Source: Corynebacterium yudongzhengii (GTDB taxonomy: Bacteria > Actinomycetota > Actinomycetes > Mycobacteriales > Mycobacteriaceae). From it: DNA of 64,000 nt. The stretch is taken from positions 1-64,000 of the forward strand of contig NZ_CP026947.1 in NCBI RefSeq assembly GCF_003065405.1, given 5' to 3'. Below the pieces are notes generated by a model. It did not search any database. It was not told where the DNA came from and was given only the letters and a program-made list of their open reading frames with translations. This document shows, piece by piece, positions 1 through 11,343 of this stretch. The translations under genes and the position numbers were made by a program. Each line of letters starts with the position of its first letter. Positions within the stretch are counted from its first letter, which is position 1.

Positions 1-8
1 GGGGATAG

Positions 9-53
9 GTTGTGGATAACCCGACCGGATAGACTGTCCACACCTGTGGATAA
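9..53. promoter_or_regulatory. DnaA boxes upstream of dnaA
   Basis: Two exact copies of the DnaA box TGTGGATAA (reverse of TTATCCACA) lie at 11-19 and 45-53, with a TGTCCACA half-match between them. They sit about 90-130 bp before the dnaA start, where boxes usually serve origin function or dnaA autoregulation. The window opens here, so the rest of this intergenic region is not visible. Confidence 0.75.
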
Positions 54-144
54 GTGTGTGGAATACGTGGTCGGCGCCCGAAATTCCATCCACCGCCCCG
101 TGTGAACAACAAGCCGCCAACGACCCGAGAAAGCAGGAAACGCC

Positions 145-1677
145 GTGACCGATCCCGCCACCCAGTTGCACGGCACCTGGACCGAGGTAGTCAACGAACT
201 ACTCGCGGCGTCGGAACGACCGGATTCCTCCGTGCCGACGTTCACCCACCTGCAACGCATCTACCTCCAGGCGGTGCGCCCCGCCGCGATGGTCAACGGC
301 TACGCCGTGCTCACCGCCCCCAACGCGCAGGCCAAGGAGGTCGTAGAAAACGAACTCGGCCAGTACATCGCCGAGCAGCTCGGCCGGCGCATGGGCAGCC
401 CCTGCATCCTCGCGGTCACCGTCGCGCCGACGACGCCGCCGGTGGCCGAGCACTCGGCGCCGGCGGCGGAGCCTGCGCCTGCGCCGCGGCCGGCGCGCAA
501 GCATCATGAGCCGGGCACCCAGATCCCGATGAATCTGGACGAGCTGGCTCAGAGTCATGCGCAGGACGTCGAGAAGCGCAATCATCCCACCGTGCCCGCG
601 CCGAAGCGCCTGCCGCGCGAGGAGCCCTCGCACGATCCGAACCGCGAGACCAGCCTAAACCCGAAGTACACCTTCGAGACCTTCGTGGTGGGCTCGTCGA
701 ACCGCTTCGCCAACGGCGCGGCGGTCGCGGTGGCCGAGGCCCCGGCCAGGGCATATAACCCGCTGTTTATTTGGGGTGGGTCGGGTCTTGGCAAGACGCA
801 CCTTTTGCATGCCGCGGGCAACTACGCCCAGCTCCTCCAGCCGAACCTGCGGATCAAGTACGTCTCGAGTGAGGAGTTCACGAACGACTACATCAACTCG
901 ATGCGTGACGATCGCCAGGAGTCCTTCAAGCGCCGCTACCGGAACTTGGACATCCTCATGGTCGACGACATCCAGTTCCTCGAGGGCAAGGAAGGCACCC
1001 AGGAAGAGTTCTTCCACACCTTCAACGCCTTACACCAGGCGGATAAGCAGATCATCCTGAGCTCGGATCGCCCGCCGCGCGAGCTGACCACGCTGGAGGA
1101 AAGGCTGCGCACCCGCTTCGAGGGCGGTCTGATCACCGACGTGCAGCCGCCGGATCTGGAAACGCGCATCGCGATCCTGGAGAAGAAGGCCGCCGCCGAT
1201 CGCAACCTGGTGGAACGATCCGTCCTCGAGCTCATCGCCTCGCAGTTCGAGTCCTCGATCCGCGAGCTCGAGGGCGCGCTCATCCGAGTGACCGCTTATG
1301 CGTCGCTCATCCGCGAGCCGATCACCATGCAGGTCGCGGAGGTCGCGCTGCGCGATATTCTCCCGGACGCCGACGTCGAAATCACCGCCGCCGCCATCAA
1401 GGACACGACGGCGGAGTACTTCGACATTGATGTCGACACCCTGATCGGCACCGGCAAGACCCGGGCCGTCGCGCACGCCCGACAGCTGGCGATGTACCTC
1501 TGCCGCGAGCTGACCGATCTCTCGCTGCCGAAGATCGGCCAAGAGTTCGGCGGCAAAGACCACACGACGGTCATGTATGCCGATAAGAAGATCCGCGGCG
1601 AAATGACTGAAAAGCGCGACACCTACGACGAGATCCAGCACCTCACCCAGCTGATCAAGAACCGCTCGCGGCGGTAG
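145..1677 (+). CDS. dnaA: Chromosomal replication initiator DnaA
   Basis: This is the AAA+ initiator that binds DnaA boxes, melts oriC and loads the replicative helicase. The 510-residue product has an N-terminal domain I (about 1-90), a Pro/Ala-rich linker (about 100-175) and the AAA+ core. In the core the Walker A motif [11 protein letters not shown] is near residue 210 and the Walker B stretch [13 protein letters not shown] near 270. The C-terminal domain IV carries the DnaA signature [15 protein letters not shown] near residue 475. The length is typical of corynebacterial DnaA. The start follows an AGGAAA-type ribosome site (cagGAAAcgccgtg), and the first codon is GTG. DnaA boxes just upstream suggest autoregulation. 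It heads the dnaA-dnaN-recF locus, but is here separated from dnaN by an inserted IS. Confidence 0.98.
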   Translation: MTDPATQLHGTWTEVVNELLAASERPDSSVPTFTHLQRIYLQAVRPAAMVNGYAVLTAPNAQAKEVVENELGQYIAEQLGRRMGSPCILAVTVAPTTPPVAEHSAPAAEPAPAPRPARKHHEPGTQIPMNLDELAQSHAQDVEKRNHPTVPAPKRLPREEPSHDPNRETSLNPKYTFETFVVGSSNRFANGAAVAVAEAPARAYNPLFIWGGSGLGKTHLLHAAGNYAQLLQPNLRIKYVSSEEFTNDYINSMRDDRQESFKRRYRNLDILMVDDIQFLEGKEGTQEEFFHTFNALHQADKQIILSSDRPPRELTTLEERLRTRFEGGLITDVQPPDLETRIAILEKKAAADRNLVERSVLELIASQFESSIRELEGALIRVTAYASLIREPITMQVAEVALRDILPDADVEITAAAIKDTTAEYFDIDVDTLIGTGKTRAVAHARQLAMYLCRELTDLSLPKIGQEFGGKDHTTVMYADKKIRGEMTEKRDTYDEIQHLTQLIKNRSRR

Positions 1678-1705
1678 TTTGGGTGGCGTTCGCGCGCGTT
1701 CGCAC

Positions 1706-1805
1706 GCCTGGTCGAAAGGAGTCGCCCCTAAAGGAGTCCCGCGCGGTCGAAAGGAGGACTCCTTTCTATAAGGGTGAATTCGACCAGCGCTAGCACGGTA
1801 TACGG
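1706..1805. repeat. Structured repeat copy 1 downstream of dnaA
   Basis: First of two near-identical elements 210 bp apart. The core (1708-1787, 80 bp) is closed by the inverted arms CTGGTCGAA (1708-1716) and TTCGACCAG (1779-1787), with a shared tail CGCTAGCACGG. Inside are further short complementary blocks, such as CTAAAGGAGTCC facing GGACTCCTTT, so a multi-branched fold is likely. No coding potential was seen. The interval between the dnaA stop and the IS (1678-2083) holds only these two copies and spacer. Confidence 0.75.
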
Positions 1806-1915
1806 GATCGGTGTGCGGCACGTCAGGCACTGACAGTCAGTCGCACCACCAGTCACACCTTCCCCAACAGTCCCGTATGGAGCCCATCACATCCGCTTCA
1901 AGCGCCCGCGCGCTC

Positions 1916-2015
1916 GCCTGGTCGAAAGCAGCCTCCCCTAAAGGAGTGCTGATCTCGACCTCGCGAGAGCCCTTTCTATGAGGGTGATTTCGACCAGCGC
2001 TAGCACGGCATGCGG
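1916..2015. repeat. Structured repeat copy 2 downstream of dnaA
   Basis: Second copy of the 80-bp stem-closed repeat (core 1918-1997). The outer arms CTGGTCGAAA (1918-1927) and TTTCGACCAG (1988-1997) and the tail CGCTAGCACGG match copy 1. The interior has diverged but kept local pairing (CTCCCCTAAAGGAG; CCCTTTCTATGAGGG; CTCGACCTCGCGAG). Equal length with changed but still pairing interiors suggests selection on secondary structure. Confidence 0.75.
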
Positions 2016-2083
2016 ATGCCGGGACTCAACCCCGGTCGCGGTCGGTTCCGCGGCGCGAACACGCAAACCCTTGAAGGACGCTC

Positions 2084-3550
2084 GGTTGCGTCCGTTAGCG
2101 TGGTGTATCTGTAGCCCGCGGTAAGTCTTGTGCCGGTGTGCATGAAGGCGACCATCGCGGGTACCTTTCGAATCAACTTCTACCTATCCTCGAAAGGAAG
2201 TACCCTGCGATGGCCGCTGACCCTCATCATATCGATCCGACCGCGTATCTCGAAGAGCTACTGACTCAAGCGTCCCCAGATTTGATGCGCCAAATGCTCT
2301 CGGACTTCATCAACCAAATCCTCTCGGCTCAGGCCGACAGCGTCTGCGGTGCTGACTACGCCACTGTTTCTCCGCAGCGCACCAACACCCGCAATGGCTA
2401 CCGTCACCGCCAACTCGACACCCGTGTCGGCTCCATTGACGTCGCTATCCCAAAACTACGCACCGGGAGCTTCTTTCCTGATTGGCTTGTGGAACGACGC
2501 AGCAGAACCGAACGGGCCCTGACCACAGTGATCGCCACCTGCTACTTAAAGGGTGTCTCCACCCGCAGGATGAACGACCTGGTCGCAACACTGGGGATCA
2601 CCAACCTGTCGAAGTCCCAGGTCTCTGACATGGCCAAAGAACTCGACATCATGGTCGAGGAGTTTCGAACCCGCCCGCTTGATCAGGGCCCGTACTACTA
2701 CCTGTCCTGTGATGCGGTGACCATGAAAGTTCGTGAAGGCGGACGGGTAGTCACGACCAGCGTGCTTATTGCCACCGGTGTCAATAACGACGGCTACCGG
2801 GAGCTTTTGGGCATGCAAGTAGCAACATCAGAGTCCGTGGAATCTTGGACCGGGTTCTTCCAGGACTTAAAAGCCCGCGGACTTGGTGAAGTCTACCTCG
2901 TCACTAGTGATGCCCACCTGGGTATCCAGGCCGCTGTCGGCCAAGTTCTTCCTACTGCCGGTTGGCAGCGGTGCCGAACGCATTTTGCCAAGAACCTTTC
3001 CTCGAAAGTTTCCAAGCGCGGGTGGACGACGTTGTCGGGGATGTTTCATTCCATTTTTCAGCAAGCCGACGCCAGGTCCACGTGGGACCAAGCCCGGGAA
3101 GTAGTAGAGTTCTGTCACCAGCGTTTCCCAGAAGTAGCCGGATACGTGGAAGAGTCGTTGGATGAGATCTTAGCGTTCACGAACACGCCGAAAGCTGTGT
3201 GGACGAAGGTGTGGTCGAATAACCCGACGGAACGACTCAACCGGGAAATCCGCCGGCGTACTGACGTTGTCGGCATCTTCCCCAATCGGGCCGCGGTAGT
3301 ACGACTCGTCGGGGCAGTGCTCGCCGAGCAGCATGATGATTGGATTCAACAAAAGCGCTACATGTCACTGGCAAGCCTGGAACAAACCCGAAAGCTTATC
3401 GTCGCCAACACCGTCGACGCGAGCAACACCGTCACGACCGAGGGAGCGGCCTAATGCACAGCAACCCAGCCCGCGCCGGTCCCCGACACCCCCTCCACTA
3501 GATTCCAATGATTCAGGAAGGACAGATACACCACTCCCGCGGACTTGACC
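2084..3550 (+). mobile_element. Complete IS256-family insertion sequence with 8-bp target duplication
   Basis: The 1,467-bp element is bounded by 29-bp imperfect terminal inverted repeats (2084-2112 and 3522-3550, 22 of 29 positions matching). They share the inner core GTGGTGTATCTGT and its complement ACAGATACACCAC. The 8-bp direct repeat GGACGCTC lies immediately outside both ends (2076-2083 and 3551-3558), as expected for IS256-family transposition. It carries one intact transposase gene and looks recent. It sits between dnaA and dnaN, pointing in the direction of dnaN. Confidence 0.93.
2210..3454 (+). CDS. IS256-family (mutator-type) transposase
   Basis: This DDE transposase moves the surrounding element. 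The 414-residue protein begins MAADPHHIDP; I chose this ATG because AAAGGAAG stands 9 nt upstream, although the frame stays open further 5'. Family landmarks are the N-terminal region with NTRNGYRHRQL, the first catalytic Asp in YYYLSCDAVTMKVR, a second Asp in LVTSDAHLGIQAAV, the block GWQRCRTHFAKNL, and the Glu-bearing block NNPTERLNREIRRRTDVVGIFPN-type sequence near residue 350. No frameshift or stop is seen, so it is probably functional. Codon use is less GC-rich than the housekeeping genes around it, consistent with acquisition. Confidence 0.95.
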   Translation: MAADPHHIDPTAYLEELLTQASPDLMRQMLSDFINQILSAQADSVCGADYATVSPQRTNTRNGYRHRQLDTRVGSIDVAIPKLRTGSFFPDWLVERRSRTERALTTVIATCYLKGVSTRRMNDLVATLGITNLSKSQVSDMAKELDIMVEEFRTRPLDQGPYYYLSCDAVTMKVREGGRVVTTSVLIATGVNNDGYRELLGMQVATSESVESWTGFFQDLKARGLGEVYLVTSDAHLGIQAAVGQVLPTAGWQRCRTHFAKNLSSKVSKRGWTTLSGMFHSIFQQADARSTWDQAREVVEFCHQRFPEVAGYVEESLDEILAFTNTPKAVWTKVWSNNPTERLNREIRRRTDVVGIFPNRAAVVRLVGAVLAEQHDDWIQQKRYMSLASLEQTRKLIVANTVDASNTVTTEGAA

Positions 3551-3558
3551 GGACGCTC

Positions 3559-4154
3559 CCCTCAAGCATCTTCGTTCAAGGGTTTGTGCAGCAGCAAACT
3601 CAAAACGCGCCGAAGAGCGGGACACGCACCTTAGCTAGCGCTCCATAACAGCGAGCCCAGCCTTTAGAGTTATCCACAGACTCTTCCACACCTGTGTAAT
3701 TACGTCGGTGTACTTAGAGAGTTTCCTCACTCAAGTGGTCCACACCACACAAAGAAAACCCCAGGTGAGCGCCCTGTGGATAACCCCAAAACTCCTGTGT
3801 ATGGACGGTGGATAACAAGATTGCCACTGTGGAGATTTCAACCGACAGAAAAGTTATCCACACCCGAGCCGGTTTATCCGCAAGTTATCCACAACGATCC
3901 ACACATCCCGACGCGCCGTCGCCACCTCGACGTTTGGGCCTTTGTCCCCAGATTCAACAGGACTTACTGCTCTTACTCTCTTATTACTTGTAATTCTTCT
4001 AAAGGAAACGGGATGTGGGGAAAACCCTCGCAACGCCACCCGCGCTCACAGCACCGACCACTCATCAAGCCGCTCGCCTGAATGACAAGACTTCTGCGCG
4101 CTGGGGTACGTTGGAGGCTGTCATTTGAGGGAAATCAGGGAGCCTGAGGAGATC
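3559..4154. other. oriC: oriC-type DnaA-box cluster upstream of dnaN
   Basis: About 600 bp without a gene. Exact DnaA boxes (TTATCCACA in either orientation) lie at 3670-3678, 3775-3783, 3854-3862 and 3885-3893. One-mismatch boxes lie at 3807-3815 and 3874-3882, and weaker CCACA repeats occur around 3735 and 3895. An AT-richer stretch follows (about 3958-4010, runs of TTACT and TTATTACTTG), a candidate unwinding element. The position between dnaA and dnaN is the usual actinobacterial origin. The dnaN promoter and its ribosome site (GAGGAG at about 4147) close the interval. Confidence 0.85.
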
Positions 4155-5342
4155 ATGGATTCACAATCGGTGTCGTTTCGCGTCTCTCGCGACGATCTCG
4201 CCAACGCCGTCGCGTGGGTCGCTCGCAACCTGCCGACGAAGGCCACCCAACCGGTCCTGCGCGCGATGGTCATGACCGCGACCGACGAGGGCTTGGAGCT
4301 CGCCGGCTTCGATTATGAGATCTCCACCCGGGTCACCCTGCCGGCGGAGATCGCCGAACCGGGCCGCATCGCGGTGGCGGGCAAGCTGCTCTCGGAGATC
4401 GTCAACACGCTGCCGAACAAGCCGGTCGAACTGGAAGTCGACGGTCAGAAACTCCTGCTGGCCTGTCGCTCCTCCCGCTTCGAGCTGCCCCTGATCCCGC
4501 TCGACGACTACCCGCAGCTGCCCACCTTGCCCGAGGTCACCGGCACCATCGATCCCTCCCTGTTCGTCGATGCGGTGACCCAGGTGGCGGTGGCCGCGGG
4601 TCGCGACGACACCCTGCCCATGCTCACCGGCGTCAACATCGAGATCACCGGCGAGAAGGTCACCCTGGCCGCCACCGACCGCTTCCGTCTCGCGATCCGG
4701 AACGTGGAGTGGAACCCGTCGTCGACAAGCATCCAGGCCAGGCTGCTCGTGCCGGCGAAGTCGCTGCAGGACAACGCGCGCACGCTGGATACGAGTTTGA
4801 ACGACCCGGTGGAGATCGCCGTCGGCACTGGTGAGACGGTCGGCGGCGACGGGCTGTTCGGTCTGCACTCGGATAATCGCGAGACCACCACCCGCATGCT
4901 GGATGCGGAGTTCCCGAACATCGCGCCGCTTCTGCCCACGACGCACACCTCGCTCGCGTCCGTCGAGATCGCGCCGCTGCAGGACGCGATTCGGCGTGTG
5001 TCGCTGGTGACGGATCGCAACGCGCAGATCCGCATGGAGTTCTCCGAGGGCCAGGTGATCCTATCGGCCGGCGGTGTGGACTCCGGCCACGCGGAGGAGG
5101 TCATCCCCGCCGCGTTTACCGGCCGCGATCACCTGATCACCGCGTTCAACCCGAGCTACCTTAAGGACGGCCTGTCGGTGGTGCGCACCGAGAGGGTCGT
5201 TTTCGGTTTCACGGAGCCCTCGCGACCCGCGATCCTCATCCCGGAGCCCGACGAGCTGCCCGAAGCCGACAACGAGGGCAACTTCCCGACACCGGAGACG
5301 AGCTTCACCTACCTGCTCATGCCGGTGCGTCTGCCGGGTTAG
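4155..5342 (+). CDS. dnaN: DNA polymerase III beta sliding clamp DnaN
   Basis: The beta clamp encircles DNA and tethers polymerase III and many repair proteins. The 395-residue product begins MDSQSVSFRVSRDDL. I prefer this ATG to the in-frame codon 30 bp upstream because GAGGAG sits at normal distance and the clamp fold starts here. Three clamp repeats can be followed: residues about 1-125 (NLPTKATQPVLRAM), about 130-260 (AAGRDDTLPMLTGVNIE) and about 270-395. The C-terminal YLLMPVRLPG matches the conserved end that lines the partner-binding pocket. recF follows after 12 bp, probably in the same transcript. Confidence 0.97.
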   Translation: MDSQSVSFRVSRDDLANAVAWVARNLPTKATQPVLRAMVMTATDEGLELAGFDYEISTRVTLPAEIAEPGRIAVAGKLLSEIVNTLPNKPVELEVDGQKLLLACRSSRFELPLIPLDDYPQLPTLPEVTGTIDPSLFVDAVTQVAVAAGRDDTLPMLTGVNIEITGEKVTLAATDRFRLAIRNVEWNPSSTSIQARLLVPAKSLQDNARTLDTSLNDPVEIAVGTGETVGGDGLFGLHSDNRETTTRMLDAEFPNIAPLLPTTHTSLASVEIAPLQDAIRRVSLVTDRNAQIRMEFSEGQVILSAGGVDSGHAEEVIPAAFTGRDHLITAFNPSYLKDGLSVVRTERVVFGFTEPSRPAILIPEPDELPEADNEGNFPTPETSFTYLLMPVRLPG

Positions 5343-5354
5343 GCCGCGGCCGCA

Positions 5355-6563
5355 GTGCACATTCGCCAGCTGGATCTGCGGGACTTCCGCTCGTGGCCGG
5401 AGCTGTCTTTGGACCTGCGCCCCGGGGTGACGCTGTTTGTCGGCCGCAACGGCTTCGGCAAGACGAACATCATCGAGGCCATTGGCTATCTGGCGCATCT
5501 GTCCTCGCATAGGATTGCGCAGGATGCGCCGCTGGTGCGCACCGGCCAGCCGAACGCGCGGCTGTCGGCCACCACCGTGAACCAGGGTCGGGAGCTGACC
5601 TCGCATCTGCTCATCAAGCCACAGGGTGCGAACCTCGCGCAGATCAACCGCACGCGGCTGAAAAGCCCCCGCGAGCTGCTCGGCGTGACCCATTCGGTGC
5701 TCTTCGCCCCAGAGGATCTCGCGCTGGTGCGCGGCGAGCCGGCGGAGCGTCGCAAGTTCATGGATAATCTCATCGCCGCCCGCACGCCGCGGCTCGCTGG
5801 GGTGAAAGCCGAATATGACCGCGTGTTGCGTCAGCGCGGCGCGTTGCTGAAGAGCGCCGGGGCGGACCTGCGCCGCGGCTACGAGGATGCCGACGGCGCC
5901 TCCGCGCTGGCCACCCTGGACGTGTGGGACGCCGAGCTCGCCCGCCTCGGCGCGCAGGTCACCGCCGCCCGCCTCGAGCTTCTCGACGACCTCGGCCCCC
6001 TTATCACCCGCTCCTACCACGCGATCGCCCCGGAGTCGCGGCCGGCGGCGACGCGGTACCGCTCGACCGTCGAGAAGCAAGTCAACGAGATGCTCGGCGA
6101 CGACGAGGCGATCACCTCCGAGATCCTGGAGGCGGCGCTGCTCAGCGAGCTCGGCGCGCACCGTCACAAGGAGATCGAGCGCGGCACGTCGCTGGTCGGG
6201 CCGCACCGCGATGATCTGCTGCTCGATCTCGGCGATCAGCCCGCGAAGGGTTTCGCCAGCCACGGCGAGACGTGGTCGCTGGCGCTCAGCCTGCGTCTGG
6301 CGGAGTTCGAGCTGCTCAAACAGAACGCCGGTTCGGATCCGCTTCTGCTGCTCGACGATGTTTTCGCCGAGCTCGACGCGCGGCGCCGCGAAAAGCTCGT
6401 CCAGCTGGCGGCGGGGGTGGAGCAGGTCTTCATCACCGCGGCGGTTGACGAGGATTTGCCGGTAAATCTCGCCGGCGAGGTGATCGAGCGTTATAACGTG
6501 GTCACAGACGACACGGACGAAGGCAGGGTCTCGCGGATCAGCCGCGCGAAGGAGGCGCAATGA
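5355..6563 (+). CDS. recF: DNA replication and repair protein RecF
   Basis: RecF is an SMC-like ATPase that helps RecOR load RecA at gaps. The 402-residue protein starts at GTG with [13 protein letters not shown]. It has a Walker A motif GRNGFGKTN (about residues 30-38), a signature region with [20 protein letters not shown] (about 300-320) and a Walker B motif [12 protein letters not shown] (about 333-345). Its stop overlaps the start of the DUF721 gene by 4 nt (ATGA), so the two are translationally coupled. The length is normal for the family. Confidence 0.96.
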   Translation: MHIRQLDLRDFRSWPELSLDLRPGVTLFVGRNGFGKTNIIEAIGYLAHLSSHRIAQDAPLVRTGQPNARLSATTVNQGRELTSHLLIKPQGANLAQINRTRLKSPRELLGVTHSVLFAPEDLALVRGEPAERRKFMDNLIAARTPRLAGVKAEYDRVLRQRGALLKSAGADLRRGYEDADGASALATLDVWDAELARLGAQVTAARLELLDDLGPLITRSYHAIAPESRPAATRYRSTVEKQVNEMLGDDEAITSEILEAALLSELGAHRHKEIERGTSLVGPHRDDLLLDLGDQPAKGFASHGETWSLALSLRLAEFELLKQNAGSDPLLLLDDVFAELDARRREKLVQLAAGVEQVFITAAVDEDLPVNLAGEVIERYNVVTDDTDEGRVSRISRAKEAQ

Positions 6564-7141
6564 CAGACGACGCCGTCTCGCATGCCTTCGAGGAGATGCG
6601 TAAGGCCGCGAAGCGCCGCGGAAAGAACGTCCCGGACCTGCGGCGGCAGAATTATAAGGCCTTAAGCGACGCGCAGCCGAACGGTGCGGAGGCGACGGTG
6701 CCGGGGGTGGAGATTCCGTCGTTAAGCCGGCGCAGGTTCCGACGCGGCCGCCCCACCGGTCCGGACGGCAGGGCTAAGCGCCGGCCGCTGGATGTGCCGA
6801 GGATGGGGACGGTCGTCGGCAAGGAGATTGCCCAACGTGGTTGGCAGCACGAGCTGGCGCACGGCTGGGTCTCCGGGCACTGGGAGACGCTGGTCGGCGA
6901 GCAGATCGCGCAGCATACGACGGTGGAGATGATTAAGGAAGGCAAGGTGTTCGTCACCTGCACCTCGACCGCGTGGGCGACGAACCTGAAGTACATGCAG
7001 TCGACGATTCTGTCGGAGATCGCGAAGAAGATCGGCCCCGGCGTGATCACCGAGCTGAAGATCTTCGGCCCGAAGGCGCCGAGCTGGCGCAAAGGCCCGC
7101 TGCACGTGAAGGGCCGAGGCCCGCGCGATACCTATGGGTAA
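6560..7141 (+). CDS. DUF721 protein, DciA-like
   Basis: This 193-residue protein lies in the conserved slot between recF and gyrB. DUF721 proteins include DciA, which interacts with the replicative helicase DnaB in bacteria lacking DnaC, and that role is plausible here by family and context. The N-terminal third is basic and variable ([17 protein letters not shown]). The conserved domain covers about residues 80-185, with [22 protein letters not shown] and the C-terminal [24 protein letters not shown]. It starts within the recF stop and should share its transcript. Confidence 0.85.
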   Translation: MTDDAVSHAFEEMRKAAKRRGKNVPDLRRQNYKALSDAQPNGAEATVPGVEIPSLSRRRFRRGRPTGPDGRAKRRPLDVPRMGTVVGKEIAQRGWQHELAHGWVSGHWETLVGEQIAQHTTVEMIKEGKVFVTCTSTAWATNLKYMQSTILSEIAKKIGPGVITELKIFGPKAPSWRKGPLHVKGRGPRDTYG

Positions 7142-7245
7142 GGGATTGATAGGTGCCCGAAAGTGACCTGGGAAAACGCGCACAGGCGCTGAAATTGGTG
7201 CCTTACACGCTCCGAAGCTCCGATCAAGGGGCGAGTGAGGGTGTG

Positions 7246-7251
7246 TAGAAT
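7246..7251 (+). promoter_or_regulatory. Candidate -10 element for gyrB
   Basis: The hexamer TAGAAT at 7246-7251 is preceded by TGTG (an extended -10-like context), and a second TAGAAT lies at 7261-7266. Both sit in the 158-bp gap before gyrB, so either could be the -10 of its own promoter. No clear -35 was identified. Confidence 0.4.
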
Positions 7252-7263
7252 GAAAAGGTCTAG

Positions 7264-9392
<2,129 letters not shown>

Positions 9393-9465
9393 CCGGGCCA
9401 GCACGCCGACGCACATCACTTCCTAAACGCCCCCGACAAAGCTTTTGAGATGCGATGATGGAGCC

Positions 9466-10686
9466 ATGCGTAGGCGTTTTGTATCCTTAACCACCGTCGC
9501 TGCTTTCTCCGCGCTGAGCCTGGGCTTCGAGGCTCCGGCGGTGGCCCAACCGGCCGATGCCGGCGATCCCGTCGACCTGAGAGAGGCCCAGGACTTCGAG
9601 CAGGCGGTGGACATGATCGTCGGCACCCTGGATGAGCCCGAGCGCTACGAGGTCGAACTCGAGGCGGCCAAGGGCGCCGAGAACACCGACGACATCGCGT
9701 ATATGAAGGTGGAGATCCCGCAGGGACACCGCCTGCACGTGGGCTTCACGCTCGAGCCGCACGCGGTGGATTCTTCCGTCCAGCTCACCGCCGATCTTAT
9801 CGACGATCAAGGCTACCTCTCCGACTTCGACATCAGCCCGACCATGAACGCCGAAAGCGAGGGAAAGGGCCTGCGCTCCGGGTTTTTGATCTCCGATCCG
9901 ATGGGACCCGAAAACCGCTCCTATGAGCGCGAGACCTTCCTCCGCCTCAACCCGCAGGCCGCCGAGGACGATACGAGCGTGCCCGTGAAGCTCACGCTCA
10001 CGGCCGTGCCGGAGGTCGTCGACGCCGGCGACTTCGAGGAGATCGACCGCCCGAAGCTGCGCTTCGCGGACGCGTTAAAGCCCGTGGATGAACGCAGCGC
10101 TGACACCGCCATCGAGGGCACCATCGACGCTGGTCAGACGCAGTATCACGAGGTGCCGCTGGAGTGGATGGAGGCGGTGGATGCGCAGGCGATGATCACG
10201 AAGCCCTCGGCGAGCGGCGGCGAGCTGAGCTTCGCGCTGTACAACCGGATTGACGAGTACATGGTGGTCGTCGGCGATAAGCAGCTGGCCGCCGACGGCA
10301 GCGAGGACAGCGTCCTATTCGGCCAGCGCCCGCCGATGCATCCCGGCAACGTCAACGCGCGCCTGAAGACCCGCACCACCGGCTTCCTCGACGGCCACGT
10401 GATCCTCGCGGTGACCAACAGCAGCGACGATGAGGTCGGCTATAAGGTCTTCGCCGCCGCCCGCGGCGAGACCCCGCCGCCGGGTACCCAGGGCCCCGTT
10501 TATGACCCCCAGGCCGCCGCGGCCGAGCAGGAGCAGCTCGAAGAAGTAGAGCACACCTACAACGTGGCGCCCGGCATCAAGGACCCGGATTCCGGCCAGG
10601 TGTGGCGCAACCCGCTGACCTGGCTGTCGGGCGTGCTACTCATCGCGGCGCTGATCGTGGCAGGAATTGCTTGGCGACGCCGCTAG
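9466..10686 (+). CDS. Uncharacterised exported protein with C-terminal membrane anchor
   Basis: I recognise no family. The 406-residue protein, started at MRRRFVSL, has a typical signal peptide (RRRF, then hydrophobic TTVAAFSALSLGF, then AVAQPAD as a probable cleavage region). It continues with a long acidic extracellular region rich in beta-type sequence. Near the C-terminus is a Gln/Glu-rich spacer (AAAEQEQLEEVEH), then one transmembrane segment (WLSGVLLIAALIVAGIAW) and Arg-Arg-Arg. There is no LPXTG motif. It is therefore probably displayed outside the membrane. It lies between gyrB and a convergent DUF6918-like gene with which it overlaps by 4 nt at the stops. An upstream in-frame ATG at 9445 is less likely because it would precede the signal peptide. 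Confidence 0.75.
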   Translation: MRRRFVSLTTVAAFSALSLGFEAPAVAQPADAGDPVDLREAQDFEQAVDMIVGTLDEPERYEVELEAAKGAENTDDIAYMKVEIPQGHRLHVGFTLEPHAVDSSVQLTADLIDDQGYLSDFDISPTMNAESEGKGLRSGFLISDPMGPENRSYERETFLRLNPQAAEDDTSVPVKLTLTAVPEVVDAGDFEEIDRPKLRFADALKPVDERSADTAIEGTIDAGQTQYHEVPLEWMEAVDAQAMITKPSASGGELSFALYNRIDEYMVVVGDKQLAADGSEDSVLFGQRPPMHPGNVNARLKTRTTGFLDGHVILAVTNSSDDEVGYKVFAAARGETPPPGTQGPVYDPQAAAAEQEQLEEVEHTYNVAPGIKDPDSGQVWRNPLTWLSGVLLIAALIVAGIAWRRR

Positions 10687-11135
10687 CCACGCATATGGCG
10701 CTCGACAACCCGGCCGAGCTCCGGTACGTGCGGTGAGATCATGCGCCCGCCGCGAGCGCGTAGAGAGTGATAGATCTTCACGAGTGCGCGGTTGTTAACC
10801 CTGTCCACGGCCCCATCGGCCGTCGACACCAAGGAAGCGGCGACCTCATCCGTATGTGGGGCGAGGTAAGAGCCGAAGTCTGTCTCCTCGTTGCGGCTTC
10901 CGGCTTCGTAGCTCTGCCAGTAGTGTTCGAGATCGCCCAGGACATCGGGAAGCAGGCGGTCGATGGCTTCGGGCACGAGGTCAGCCCGGATGCGCTGAGC
11001 TGCGTGCAGGCCGGTCTTGAGCGCGCGGGCGCGCAGGCCGGTGGAGTGGGTGACAGCTTTGTCGATGAGCTGGGCGAGATCGCGAATGACGGGGCGGCGG
11101 CGCTCGGATTCCAGCAGGAGGGCGAGGTGGCTCAT
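10683..11135 (-). CDS. DUF6918-like conserved protein
   Basis: A 150-residue soluble helical protein beginning MSHLALLLESERRRPVIRD. I chose this ATG over one 15 nt upstream because GAGAGG precedes it by 7 nt. Patterns typical of the corynebacterial DUF6918 family, recognised from memory, are the LLPDVLGDLEHYWQSY region, DFGSYLAPHTDEVAASLVSTAD and the C-terminal PELGRVVERHMRG. No function is known and no catalytic motif is evident. It is convergent with the exported protein gene. The 208 bp upstream of it contain no gene. Confidence 0.7.
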   Translation of the reverse strand: MSHLALLLESERRRPVIRDLAQLIDKAVTHSTGLRARALKTGLHAAQRIRADLVPEAIDRLLPDVLGDLEHYWQSYEAGSRNEETDFGSYLAPHTDEVAASLVSTADGAVDRVNNRALVKIYHSLRARGGRMISPHVPELGRVVERHMRG

Positions 11136-11343
11136 CGGATGGCCTCTCACGGATCGAGGAAGTTGATCAGAAAAAGCGGTGGTCGCTATAGTTTAGAACA
11201 CAACACTGCCAGATGGTGCTGTGCGAAAAACTATGGCGACCCAGAGGGTTGCAGCTCTTCCGCCACAGAAAACCTCACCAGTTTCTGCAGCCACAACGTC
11301 CTCAAAATTAACACATGGCGGCGGGCTGTCGCCACTTCGCCAC

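Larger units (their letters stand above)
2064..3586. repeat. Inverted arms of a hairpin split by the IS256-type element
   Basis: The arm CAAACCCTTGAA (2064-2075) and its exact reverse complement TTCAAGGGTTTG (3575-3586) flank the insertion. Removing the IS and one target duplication brings them to within about 25 nt of each other, forming a 12-bp stem-loop. The IS therefore landed in the loop of an older hairpin, perhaps the dnaA terminator or an origin structure. Confidence 0.7.

Noticed and set aside
2138..2209. Earlier in-frame start for the IS256-type transposase
   Set aside because: No ribosome site and it would add 24 residues outside the family; AAAGGAAG stands 9 nt before the ATG at 2210.
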